From positions 1 through 64,000 of the forward strand of contig JBIOVX010000163.1 of assembly GCA_044868005.1 (NCBI GenBank): DNA of 64,000 nt, given 5' to 3'. A program made the position numbers and the translations under genes. The notes under the pieces were generated by a model. That model saw nothing but the letters and a program-made list of their open reading frames with translations, made no database searches and was not told the DNA's origin. This DNA is from DATARR01 sp044868005. Its GTDB lineage: Bacteria > Acidobacteriota > Thermoanaerobaculia > Multivoradales > UBA5704. The number at the start of each line of letters is the position of its first letter. Within the stretch, counting starts at the first letter, position 1. Shown here piece after piece: positions 1-6,980 of the stretch.

Positions 1-369
1 CGCATATTGCCTAGAGGAGGCATCCTGTTCGGCAACATCGGCTGTGAAAGGTCCCCCCTCGCCCGTCAGGGAGAGGGGGACAGGGGGTGAGGGGGGCGGG
101 GGGCTGGCTGTCGGCGCCGCCACCAACCCCGCCGCCTGAACCGCCAGATCAAAAATCACATCCTCGGGCCGAGCCGCATAGGCGAAGGCATATCGGGATC
201 CGGCGGCAATCCCCGCCAGGCCCTCCACCCGCGCCAACACCTCACGCGCAACATCGTCCCAGCAACGCCACCGCCAATCCCATCCTTCAGCTTGGAACAA
301 CCAGGGCTCTTCGGGATGGGAGGCAGCGTGGCGGAACAGCGCGGCGGGGAGGTTCGGCGGCGCGGGCAT
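1..369 (-). CDS. Partial AMP-dependent ligase-like protein (N-terminal part)
   Basis: The minus strand is open from an ATG at 369 to the window edge, so about 123 residues are visible and the C-terminus is missing. Residues 1-89 resemble the start of acyl-CoA or amino-acid AMP ligases: a 'LFRHAASHPEEPWLF' opening, a Trp-rich 'WDWRWRCWDD' segment, then 'VAREVLARVEGLAGI' and 'VIFDLAVQAAGLVAAP', which fit the first alpha/beta layers of the ANL fold. Residues of about 90-108 (Pro-rich, then TGEGG) are encoded by a dispersed GC-rich repeat inserted in frame, after which the ligase-like character is not recognisable. The gene lies 44 bases downstream of the small PHA-system-like gene on the same strand. 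It may be a real gene with a repeat-coded linker or a decaying one. No A3 or later ligase motif is inside the window, so the family call is tentative. Confidence 0.42.
   Translation of the reverse strand, partial: MPAPPNLPAALFRHAASHPEEPWLFQAEGWDWRWRCWDDVAREVLARVEGLAGIAAGSRYAFAYAARPEDVIFDLAVQAAGLVAAPTASPPPPSPPVPLSLTGEGGPFTADVAEQDASSRQYA
51..96. repeat. Dispersed GC-rich hairpin repeat, copy 1 (inside an open frame)
   Basis: On the minus strand this reads CCTCACCCCC, then CCCCCTCTCC, TGA and GGCGAGGGG, so the second half can fold back on itself. A second member with the same order of blocks lies at 56732-56766. Here it is read through in frame by the partial ligase-like gene. Confidence 0.6.
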
Positions 370-413
370 GGGTGGCGCGCTTCAGCCCGCGCGGGATGGG
401 AAAGGCCGTCCCG

Positions 414-698
414 TCAGGCCGCAGCGGCGACTTTCTTCATCACCGAGGTGATCTTCTGCTCGATGACCGGTTTCATCAGACTGGCGGGAGGCTTGAGCTG
501 CGCCCGCCCGACGAGCCGGCCGTCTTCGAGGACGAGGGTGGCCTGAGCTCCCGGACCGGAGAGATGCATCACGTCTCCCTCCCAGCGCCATTTCAGCATG
601 CCGCCCGGGAAAGCCTCCTTCAAGGCGGCATCGAGCGCCGGCCGGAGATCCTCCATGGACGCCTTCGCGGTCTCCACCTCGATGGTCAGGTCACTCAT
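414..698 (-). CDS. Polyhydroxyalkanoic acid system family protein (small)
   Basis: A 94-residue soluble protein with no signal peptide. Its pattern matches the small 'polyhydroxyalkanoic acid system / PHA granule region' family: an N-terminal strand (SDLTIEVET), a helix, then 'FPGGMLKWRWEGDVMHLSGPGAQATLVLEDGRL' (the W-x-G-D-x-hydrophobic core, quoted here only as a pattern), and a C-terminal helix with 'LMKPVIEQKITSVMKK'. Family members are about 90-100 residues long, so this looks complete. Their role around PHA granules is poorly defined. The gene is divergent from the M48 protease and directly upstream of the partial ligase-like gene, possibly co-transcribed. The Lys/Ala-rich tail is typical. 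Assigned by pattern memory only. Confidence 0.55.
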   Translation of the reverse strand: MSDLTIEVETAKASMEDLRPALDAALKEAFPGGMLKWRWEGDVMHLSGPGAQATLVLEDGRLVGRAQLKPPASLMKPVIEQKITSVMKKVAAAA

Positions 699-883
699 GG
701 CCGGGGAAAGCTACCACGAGAACGTTCCTGTAGAGACGTTCCAGCCCGTCCGCGACACCCCTTCGCAGGCCACGGGGACGGCGGAACGACTCTCCCGGGA
801 GTTTTAATCCGCCACCTCGCTGTTCTCACAGAAGGATCTCCGCCCGATGCGGTAAGCTCGGAGACGTTTCGAAGGGACGGCCT
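699..883. promoter_or_regulatory. Divergent intergenic region between the PHA-like gene and the M48 protease gene
   Basis: These 185 bases separate two divergent genes and should hold promoters for both. I see a heptamer ACGTTCC twice (722-728 and 736-742) around TGTAGAG, and a 10-base palindrome CTCCCGGGAG at 792-801 followed by TTTTAA. No convincing -35/-10 pair could be assigned by eye. Confidence 0.35.
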
Positions 884-2617
884 ATGAGTATAAGACGCAT
901 TCTCGCCTCCGCCCTGGCCCTCCTGCTGGCGATCTCGACCGCCGGGCCCACATGGGCGCAGGGCATCTCCAATCCCGATCTCTTCGATAAAAGCCTCAAG
1001 GCCGCCACCGAGGCCGTCGCCCAGTACGGCTCGCCCGACAACCCGGAGCAGCTCGCCCGCGTCAACCGCATCGCCTATGAGCTGGCGCAGAATTCCGAAT
1101 ACCAGAAGTTCCCCTTCATCTTCGGCATCGTCGAGATGCCGGTGCCCAACGCCTTCGCGCTGCCGGGCGGCCAGATCTTCATCACCACCGGCATGCTCGA
1201 CCTCGGGCTCGACGACGACATGCTGGCCAACGTCCTCGGCCACGAGATCGGCCACGTGGTGCTCGAGCACTTCGCCCGCATGCAGCGCAAGGCGACGCTG
1301 ATGAACGTCCTCGGCACGCTGCTGATAGCGGGCGTCGTCATCGGCGAGAACAACAGCAACCGGCGGCAGGGACCGCAGGCGCCTTACGATCCGCGCGTCG
1401 GCACCGATCCCGGCGGCGACCTGGTGCAGGGCGCCGCGGCGGCCAGCCTGGTGATCAGCGAGCTCCTGCTGCGCAGCTACAGCCGCGAGCACGAAGACGA
1501 GGCGGACAAGGAAGGCCAGCGTCTCGCCGCGGCGGCTGGCTACGATCCGGACGGCGCCCGCCGGCTGTGGGAGAAGATGAACAGCCGCGCTCCCCAGCTC
1601 AAGGAGTACGGCTACTGGCAGACCCACCCCTTCGGCGACGCGCGCATGCGCGCCGCCGAGGTGCGCAAGGAGCTGTGGAAGATCGACGCGAAGAAGCCCG
1701 CGGACGACTACCGCAAGCGTACCCAGGCCACGCTGAGCGGCTATCTCGACCGCAAGAAGCCGGAGGAGGACGTGACGGTCTTCCTCAAGCGCGCCATCCT
1801 CGCCACCTGGCCGCAAGGCAAGGTCGCGGACGGCTTTCGCCTGGAGAAGCTCCACAAGCGGCGGGACGACGAGCTGGCCCGTCCGCTCCTCTCGCGCGAT
1901 TACGGCGCGGTGCTGCGACTCTATCGCGAGGAGCTGGCGGAGGTGCGCGCCGTCGATGCGAAGAGCGACCTGGTGGCGGCGCTGGAAGGGGAGATCGCAG
2001 ACCTCGACGCCAAGCGCAAGGAGCTCTATCCGCGCGCCGTCGAGGTGCTCGGCGGCGGCATCTACGAGACCTCGTTCCTCACCGCCTTCCTCAGCAATTT
2101 CCCGGAGGCGCAACAAGTGCCCGAGGTGGCCCTCGCCCTGGGCGACGCCTACAGCCGCCTCGGCAGCCGCACGGATGCGGTGACCCAGTATCTCAAGGCC
2201 TGGGAGGCCGCACCGGAGAGCAACGAGGGCAAACGCGCCCGCACCGGCCTGCGCAACCTCACACCCACCCTGAAGGAGCTCGCCGCCCTGCAGCAGATGG
2301 CCGAGCAGGAGAACGACGCGGAGCTCAAGCGCCTCGCCAACGAGCGCCTGGCCGCCATCGTCAAGAGCTACGACGACCTCACCAACGGCGCCGAGTATCT
2401 GCGCCGCTATCCCGAGGGTCCCTACGTCGTGCCGGTCATCGAGCGGCTGAACGTCCTCGCCGAGAACCTCTACGGCGAGGTGGTGCTCTACCAGAGCGTC
2501 GGCGACACCGTGAAAGCCATGGAGCGCATCAACAAGATCCTCACCCACGCCCCCCTCTCCCCCGCCGCCGAGAAGCTGCGCGATCGCGCGGTGTTGACGG
2601 CGGAGAAGGCGGGGTAG
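884..2617 (+). CDS. M48 family metalloprotease with C-terminal repeat region, exported
   Basis: 577 residues. Residues 1-25 form a signal peptide ending near TWAQG, so the protein is likely periplasmic. The zinc site is HEIGH at residues 120-124, with the third ligand Glu at about 204 in the SREHEDEAD motif, as in M48B (BepA/LoiP-like) proteases. Residues of about 230-577 are helical and charged, with spacing that suggests TPR-like repeats, as in BepA-type outer-membrane quality-control proteases. A purine-rich GAAGGGA upstream of the ATG fits a ribosome binding site. The gene stands alone: a divergent gene lies upstream and a strong inverted repeat follows its stop. Substrate unknown. Protease family confidence is high, specific BepA identity low. 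Confidence 0.9.
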   Translation: MSIRRILASALALLLAISTAGPTWAQGISNPDLFDKSLKAATEAVAQYGSPDNPEQLARVNRIAYELAQNSEYQKFPFIFGIVEMPVPNAFALPGGQIFITTGMLDLGLDDDMLANVLGHEIGHVVLEHFARMQRKATLMNVLGTLLIAGVVIGENNSNRRQGPQAPYDPRVGTDPGGDLVQGAAAASLVISELLLRSYSREHEDEADKEGQRLAAAAGYDPDGARRLWEKMNSRAPQLKEYGYWQTHPFGDARMRAAEVRKELWKIDAKKPADDYRKRTQATLSGYLDRKKPEEDVTVFLKRAILATWPQGKVADGFRLEKLHKRRDDELARPLLSRDYGAVLRLYREELAEVRAVDAKSDLVAALEGEIADLDAKRKELYPRAVEVLGGGIYETSFLTAFLSNFPEAQQVPEVALALGDAYSRLGSRTDAVTQYLKAWEAAPESNEGKRARTGLRNLTPTLKELAALQQMAEQENDAELKRLANERLAAIVKSYDDLTNGAEYLRRYPEGPYVVPVIERLNVLAENLYGEVVLYQSVGDTVKAMERINKILTHAPLSPAAEKLRDRAVLTAEKAG

Positions 2618-2636
2618 GGCCCTCGGCGGGTTCTCT

Positions 2637-2757
2637 CCCAATGTAGAGACGCCCCGTGGGGCGTCTCCGAGGCGGCGAAATCTTTTCCAAAACCCGCAAC
2701 GCGCCCGCGGGCTGTACCCGCACCGGGAGACGCCCCACGGGGCGTCTCTACATTGGG
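2637..2757. repeat. Perfect 32-bp inverted repeat with self-palindromic arms
   Basis: Arm 1 (2637-2668) and arm 2 (2726-2757) are exact reverse complements of 32 bases, separated by 57 bases. Each arm is itself a hairpin: GAGACGCCCC and GGGGCGTCTC flank a 2-base centre. It fills the gap between the M48 protease and the MuiA-like gene. It may act as a transcription terminator or be a small non-autonomous mobile element; no coding capacity is seen. Confidence 0.8.
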
Positions 2758-2810
2758 CGGACAACCGTTGATCCGCTAAACTCGCGCCAACCTGTTCAGG
2801 AGGATCACCC

Positions 2811-4391
2811 ATGCCGGACCTAGCATCCGTCATCGACGCCGTCACCGTCTTCCCAGACCGCGCGCGGGTGACGCGCCGCGGGCGGACGAGCCTGGAGCCG
2901 GGCCAGCACCGGCTGGAGATCTCCGGCTTGCCCATGTCTCTGCTCGCCGACAGCGTGCGCGCCGCCGGCCGGGGCACGGCGCGGGCTCGTCTGCTGGGAG
3001 TCAGCCTGCAGGTGAAGCATTTCGCGGCGACGCCGGCCCATAGCGCGCGCGAGCTGGAGGAGAAGATCCAAGCTGCCGTGGACGCCGACGCCGAGCTGGC
3101 GGCCGAGGCGGAAGGGCTGGAGAAGGCGCAGCAGTCCCTGGACGGCCTCGGCGCGCAGAGCGAGGTGTTCGCGCGCGGGCTCGCCCTGCGCAACCGCTCG
3201 ACCGCCGACCAGGCCGCCGTCTTCGATTTCCTCGCCGAGCGCGGCCGCGCCCTGCAGACGGATCGGCTCGCCGTGGCCCGCAAGCGCCGCGAGCTCGCCA
3301 AGGAGATCGAACGCCTCAAGCGCGAGCTGGCGGAGGTCCAAGCGCCATATCCCCGGCAACGACACACCGCAGTCGTCGAGGTGGAGGTGGCCGCCGCCGG
3401 CGAGCTGGAGGTCGAGCTGACCTACGCCGTGCAGCCGGCCCGCTGGCAGCCGCTCTACGACCTGCGTCTGACCGCCGACGAGCTCGAGGTGACCTATCTC
3501 GCCGAGGTGTCGCAAAGCACCGGCGAGGATTGGGCCGGCGTCGCGCTGACGCTCTCCACCGCGCGGCCGTCGCTGGCGCTGGTCATCCCCGAGCTGGAGC
3601 CCTGGTACGTCGGTCCGCGGCCCGCTCAGCCCAAGGCCGTGTACCGCAGCACGGCGCCGGCCGCGGCACCCGCCGCCGCAGGCGTCATGATGCAGGCGCA
3701 GGCGATGGCAGACCTGGACGTGACGATGGAAGAGGAGGCGTTTCTGGAGCTGCCTGCCGCCACCGTCGCGGAGTCCGGCGCCGCGCTCACCTATCAGATC
3801 CCGAGCCGCGCCGATGTGCCCAGCGGCAACGAGCCGCGCAAGGTGACGGTCGGCAGCTTCAAGCTGCGCCCCGACTTCGACGCCGTCACCGCGCCGCGGC
3901 TGGAGCCGGTCTGCTACCGCCGCGCGCGCGTGAAGAACGAGAGCCCTTACACGTTCCTGCCCGGCCGCGCCCAGGTCTTCGAGGACGACGACTTTCTAGG
4001 CACGACCCCGCTTGAGCTCGCCGCGCCCGGCCGGGAATTCGAGCTCGCCCTCGGCGCCGACGAGCGCCTGCGCGTCGAGCGCAAGCTGATGGCGCGCGAC
4101 GTCGACAAGACCTTCCTCGCCGACCGCCGCCGCATCCGCTACAAGTACAGGATCGAAGTGGAGAACCTGCGCGACGTGCAGCAGGTGGTCTACGTCCGCG
4201 ATCAGCTCCCCGTCTCGCGCCACGAGCAGGTCAAAGTCAAGCTCGACGGCGCCACACCGCAGCCGTCGAAGCACAGCGATCTCAATCAGCTCGAATGGAA
4301 GCTCGCGCTGGCCCCCGCGGCCAAGCAGGCCGTGCAGTTCGAATTCAGCGTCGAGCTCCCGCGGGCGATGGATGTGGTGGGGTTGGTGTAG
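2811..4391 (+). CDS. MuiA-like protein (DUF4140/DUF4139)
   Basis: 526 residues, the usual size for the 'mucoidy inhibitor MuiA' family. The N-terminal beta-rich part (about 1-75, beginning DAVTVFPDRARVTRRG) is the DUF4140 region. A charged coiled-coil stretch follows (about 80-180, with ELEEKIQAA and KEIERLKRELAEVQ). The C-terminal half (about 190-526) carries the DUF4139 hallmarks: LTYAVQPARWQPLYDLRL, STGEDWAGVALTLSTARP and YKYRIEVENLRD. No signal peptide is obvious. Family function is unknown beyond an old link to exopolysaccharide phenotype. An AGGAGG-like site precedes the ATG. Residues of about 275-305 form an Ala/Met-rich linker. The next gene begins 5 bases after the stop, so the two are probably one operon. 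Confidence 0.88.
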   Translation: MPDLASVIDAVTVFPDRARVTRRGRTSLEPGQHRLEISGLPMSLLADSVRAAGRGTARARLLGVSLQVKHFAATPAHSARELEEKIQAAVDADAELAAEAEGLEKAQQSLDGLGAQSEVFARGLALRNRSTADQAAVFDFLAERGRALQTDRLAVARKRRELAKEIERLKRELAEVQAPYPRQRHTAVVEVEVAAAGELEVELTYAVQPARWQPLYDLRLTADELEVTYLAEVSQSTGEDWAGVALTLSTARPSLALVIPELEPWYVGPRPAQPKAVYRSTAPAAAPAAAGVMMQAQAMADLDVTMEEEAFLELPAATVAESGAALTYQIPSRADVPSGNEPRKVTVGSFKLRPDFDAVTAPRLEPVCYRRARVKNESPYTFLPGRAQVFEDDDFLGTTPLELAAPGREFELALGADERLRVERKLMARDVDKTFLADRRRIRYKYRIEVENLRDVQQVVYVRDQLPVSRHEQVKVKLDGATPQPSKHSDLNQLEWKLALAPAAKQAVQFEFSVELPRAMDVVGLV

Positions 4392-4396
4392 GCACC

Positions 4397-5020
4397 ATGG
4401 CACGTGCGTGGAAAGACCCCGACCTGCAATTGCCGTCCGGCCTGAACAGCCCGGCGGCCATCCAGGCCTTCCTCGACGAGATTCCCTACAGCACGGACCC
4501 GAGCAACCGCTGCCCTCTCCGCGTGACGCTGGACCGCAAGGCGAACTGCTTCGACGGCGCGCTCTTCGCCGCCGCGGCCCTGCGCCGGCTCGGCTTTCCG
4601 CCGCTCCTCGTCGACATGTTCGGGGAGCGCGACGACGACCACATCCTGGCCGTCTTCAAGATCGACGGTCATTGGGGCGCCATTGGCAAGTCCAATTTTG
4701 TGGGCCTGCGCTTCCGCGAGCCTATCCATCGCAACCTGCGCGAGCTGATGATTTCTTACTTCGAGGCCTACTACAACCTCGACCGCCAGAAGACCCTGCG
4801 CGGCTATACCGGACCGCTGAATCTCAAAACCTTCGACCGCCTGCGCTGGACGAGCCGCGACGAAGTCATGGAGGCCATCGCCGACCGCCTCGATCAGATC
4901 CGGCGCGTCCTGCTCCTCACTCCGAAGATGGTCAAGCGGCTCTCGCTGATGGATCTCCGCTCTTATGAGGCCGGCCTGCTGGGATGCTTGCCGGAGGGGT
5001 TGTACAAGCCGGAGGAATAG
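4397..5020 (+). CDS. Transglutaminase-like / Cys-protease-fold protein of unknown role
   Basis: 207 residues from the ATG at 4397, five bases after the MuiA-like stop. An earlier in-frame ATG at 4295 would overlap MuiA by about 100 bases and encodes low-complexity sequence, so I reject it. The core 'NCFDGALFAAAALRRLGF' (Cys 51), then 'DDDHILAVFKIDGHWGAI' (His 82) and KSNFVGLRFREP, looks like the Cys-His arrangement of the transglutaminase-like superfamily. The remainder (SYFEAYYNLDRQKTLRGY and onward) is a conserved helical tail I associate with uncharacterised bacterial proteins of this size. No signal peptide, so probably cytoplasmic. Catalytic activity is inferred from motif order only. 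Confidence 0.65.
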   Translation: MARAWKDPDLQLPSGLNSPAAIQAFLDEIPYSTDPSNRCPLRVTLDRKANCFDGALFAAAALRRLGFPPLLVDMFGERDDDHILAVFKIDGHWGAIGKSNFVGLRFREPIHRNLRELMISYFEAYYNLDRQKTLRGYTGPLNLKTFDRLRWTSRDEVMEAIADRLDQIRRVLLLTPKMVKRLSLMDLRSYEAGLLGCLPEGLYKPEE

Positions 5021-5039
5021 ATCTCGGAGCGGTGTCCCC

Positions 5040-6482
5040 CTACGGCCGCCCTCCTACCCACTCCGCCACCCGCGCTTCCATGTACGGAAAAAACGGATTG
5101 CAGCTCATCCGCATCAGGCTCTCGACGGGGAGGGAGAGGATGCCCCGCTCGCCGCGCGGCGCCAGCGCTCCCAGCGAGTAGAGCTTCCGCGGCTTCGGCT
5201 CGATGCCGTAGACCGGATCGGTCGGCGGGAAGGGCACCGCCACGTGCGACAGTGAGTAGATCTGCTCCGGCCAGGAGAAAGGCAAGCGACGAAACGAGAG
5301 CTGCGTCGATCCGGCGGCCCGCGACCGCACCCCCACCTCTCCCGTGCCGGCTCCGGCGTTCGTCAACAGCGACAGCGTATAGCGCCGCGCCGGTCCCTGG
5401 AATTGCTGCCCAAGCCAGCCGTCCAGCGACGAGCTCAGGAGCGGGCGCAGGTAGGCCAGGCGGTTGAGATCGAAAAGCACCAGCTCGCTGCCGCCGGCCG
5501 ACAGGCGGTCGTAGAGGCGCGAGACGAGAGCCTGAGTGATCACCGTGGCGTCCGCCAACGACTGGAAGGTCAGGATGGGAGGCAGCGCGCGGATGCGGTC
5601 CGTCTTCGCCGCCGCTTCCAATCCCTCGTCGAGGACGCTCGTCAGCTCGTAGCCCTGCCGCGCCGCGTGGGCCGGAAAAGAGTTGTACTTGAAGGGGTTG
5701 TATTCCGGCGTGACGTCGGTCCACTTCGCCCTCTCGAGACCGGGGAGCGTGCCGAGGAAGCCGGCGAGCCGCCCCAGCTTGGCGAAGCGGGTGACGCCGA
5801 TCATCGGCGACAGGAGGACGAGGCGGTCCGCCCGCGGCAGTTTGTCGTCCGCGAGCGCGTCGACCGAGTACTTGACGACGAGCGCGCCGCCGTTCGAGTA
5901 GCCGACGAGGATGAGCGGCTTCCCCGCGCCGATGCGGCCGCGCACGTGGCGCACGCCGAGGCGGACGGCGGCGAGCCAGTCCTGCCAGTCCGCCTGCGCC
6001 AGCCCTGCCGGCACGGTGCCGTGCCCCGGCATGCGCAGGCAGAGGCCGTAGAACCCCTGCCTGCGGAGCATCTCGGCGAGCGGCCTGACGCTGTACGGCG
6101 AGTCCGTCAGGCCGTGGACGAGCAGCGCGCCGCCGCGGATCTGCTCCGGCACCACCTCGAAGGTGCGGTTCCAGTTCTGCGGGAACCGGCTGGGATTGAC
6201 GAAGCTGCCGGCGAAGTAGCGGTTGGCCAGCGAGCGGTCCGCCGGGGGGACGCGCGATTCCATCTCGCGCACCTCCCGGAACACGGCATCCTCCCGCTGC
6301 CGATACTGGGCCAGCGTCATGCCGTCGATCTCGCCCGCCCGCAATTCCGAGGGCGGCGCCTCGCGGTGCCAGACCTTCAGCGCCGGCATGCTGCGCGCGT
6401 CGAAGGCGCGCACCCCGACGATCGTGACCGCCACCACGGCTCCCGCTTTGACCGCCCGCCACAGCCAGCGCTTCGTCTTCAT
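5040..6482 (-). CDS. Membrane-anchored or secreted alpha/beta hydrolase
   Basis: 480 residues from the ATG at 6482, chosen because AGGGAGG precedes it and the protein then starts MKTKRWLWRAVKAGAVVAV, a typical signal or anchor segment. The longer frame from 6557 adds an unlikely leader. The fold markers are GALLVHGLTDSPYS (oxyanion region), the nucleophile elbow GYSNGG (Ser at about 196), an acid in SLADATVI, and a late His in SLSHVAVPF. The residue before the HGLTDSPYS loop and the overall layout recall serine esterases and lysophospholipase-like enzymes; substrate unknown. It is convergent with the transglutaminase-like gene (19-base gap) and divergent from the cupredoxin gene. It is on the wrong strand, too far away and too different in layout to be an NRPS thioesterase. 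Confidence 0.8.
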   Translation of the reverse strand: MKTKRWLWRAVKAGAVVAVTIVGVRAFDARSMPALKVWHREAPPSELRAGEIDGMTLAQYRQREDAVFREVREMESRVPPADRSLANRYFAGSFVNPSRFPQNWNRTFEVVPEQIRGGALLVHGLTDSPYSVRPLAEMLRRQGFYGLCLRMPGHGTVPAGLAQADWQDWLAAVRLGVRHVRGRIGAGKPLILVGYSNGGALVVKYSVDALADDKLPRADRLVLLSPMIGVTRFAKLGRLAGFLGTLPGLERAKWTDVTPEYNPFKYNSFPAHAARQGYELTSVLDEGLEAAAKTDRIRALPPILTFQSLADATVITQALVSRLYDRLSAGGSELVLFDLNRLAYLRPLLSSSLDGWLGQQFQGPARRYTLSLLTNAGAGTGEVGVRSRAAGSTQLSFRRLPFSWPEQIYSLSHVAVPFPPTDPVYGIEPKPRKLYSLGALAPRGERGILSLPVESLMRMSCNPFFPYMEARVAEWVGGRP

Positions 6483-6634
6483 CGGGCCTCCCTGTGCTAC
6501 CATCATGCTTGAAAAGAAGCTCATTCTTTCATAGTTGTCTCGGCTCCGCCCTGCCATGGGCCGAAGGCCCGTGCGGCGATCCTCTGCGTCCGATACGTGG
6601 GAAACGGAACATCTCGCGGAAGAGGGGTGACCAG
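6483..6634. promoter_or_regulatory. Divergent promoter region, hydrolase / cupredoxin-MCO operon
   Basis: This is a local AT-richer patch in very GC-rich DNA. On the plus strand TTGAAA (6509-6514) and CATAGT (6530-6535) make a plausible but short-spaced (15 bases) -35/-10 pair. An imperfect palindrome, GAAAAGAA against TTCTTTC, covers about 6511-6530 and could be an operator. By eye only. Confidence 0.35.
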
Positions 6635-6970
6635 ATGGCGCAAACCTGGATGGTCAGCATCGACGAACAGCCGGACCAGACGCAGGCGCAGTTCAATCCC
6701 CAGAGCCTCACCATCGCGAATGGGGACTGCGTCTTCTGGCGCAACAACACCAGCCAACCGCATCAGCCCAAGCCGGTCAACGGGGATGCGGACGCCTGGA
6801 TGGAGGAGATTCCGGGGAAGCTGCCCGACCAGCCGGCGCCGACCTCGCGGCAGGTCACTTTCGCGGCAGATACGGGTCCTGACGGTAAACCGATCGCGAC
6901 GCCGCCCTTCGACTACGTCTGCGCCTGTGATGAAACCATGACCGGCAGCATCACCATCAAGTTGTCCTAG
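6635..6970 (+). CDS. Small cupredoxin-like protein
   Basis: 111 residues, with the start at 6635 chosen for its AGAGGGG ribosome binding site. It has the beta-sandwich rhythm of cupredoxins: FNPQSLTIANGDCVFWRN, a histidine in SQPHQPKP, and a C-terminal strand FDYVCACDETMTGSITI. In classical type 1 copper proteins the C-terminal loop supplies Cys, His and Met; here Cys and Met are present but the His position (Cys+3) is Asp, so copper binding may be altered or lost. No signal peptide is visible, which is odd for a partner of a secreted oxidase. The multicopper oxidase gene follows after 10 bases with GGGAGG between, so the two are almost certainly co-transcribed. Confidence 0.7.
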   Translation: MAQTWMVSIDEQPDQTQAQFNPQSLTIANGDCVFWRNNTSQPHQPKPVNGDADAWMEEIPGKLPDQPAPTSRQVTFAADTGPDGKPIATPPFDYVCACDETMTGSITIKLS

Positions 6971-6980
6971 GGAGGCTCTC

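Noticed and set aside
695..3367. Very long minus-strand open frame (890 codons) opposite the M48 protease and MuiA-like genes
   Set aside because: Arg/Ala/Ser-rich low-complexity translation without domain features; it is a shadow of two well-supported plus-strand genes, as expected at this GC content.
5040..6482. Alpha/beta hydrolase considered as the missing release thioesterase
   Set aside because: It is on the opposite strand, upstream of the whole operon and separated by the oxidase genes. Its N-terminal signal or anchor puts it outside the cytoplasm.
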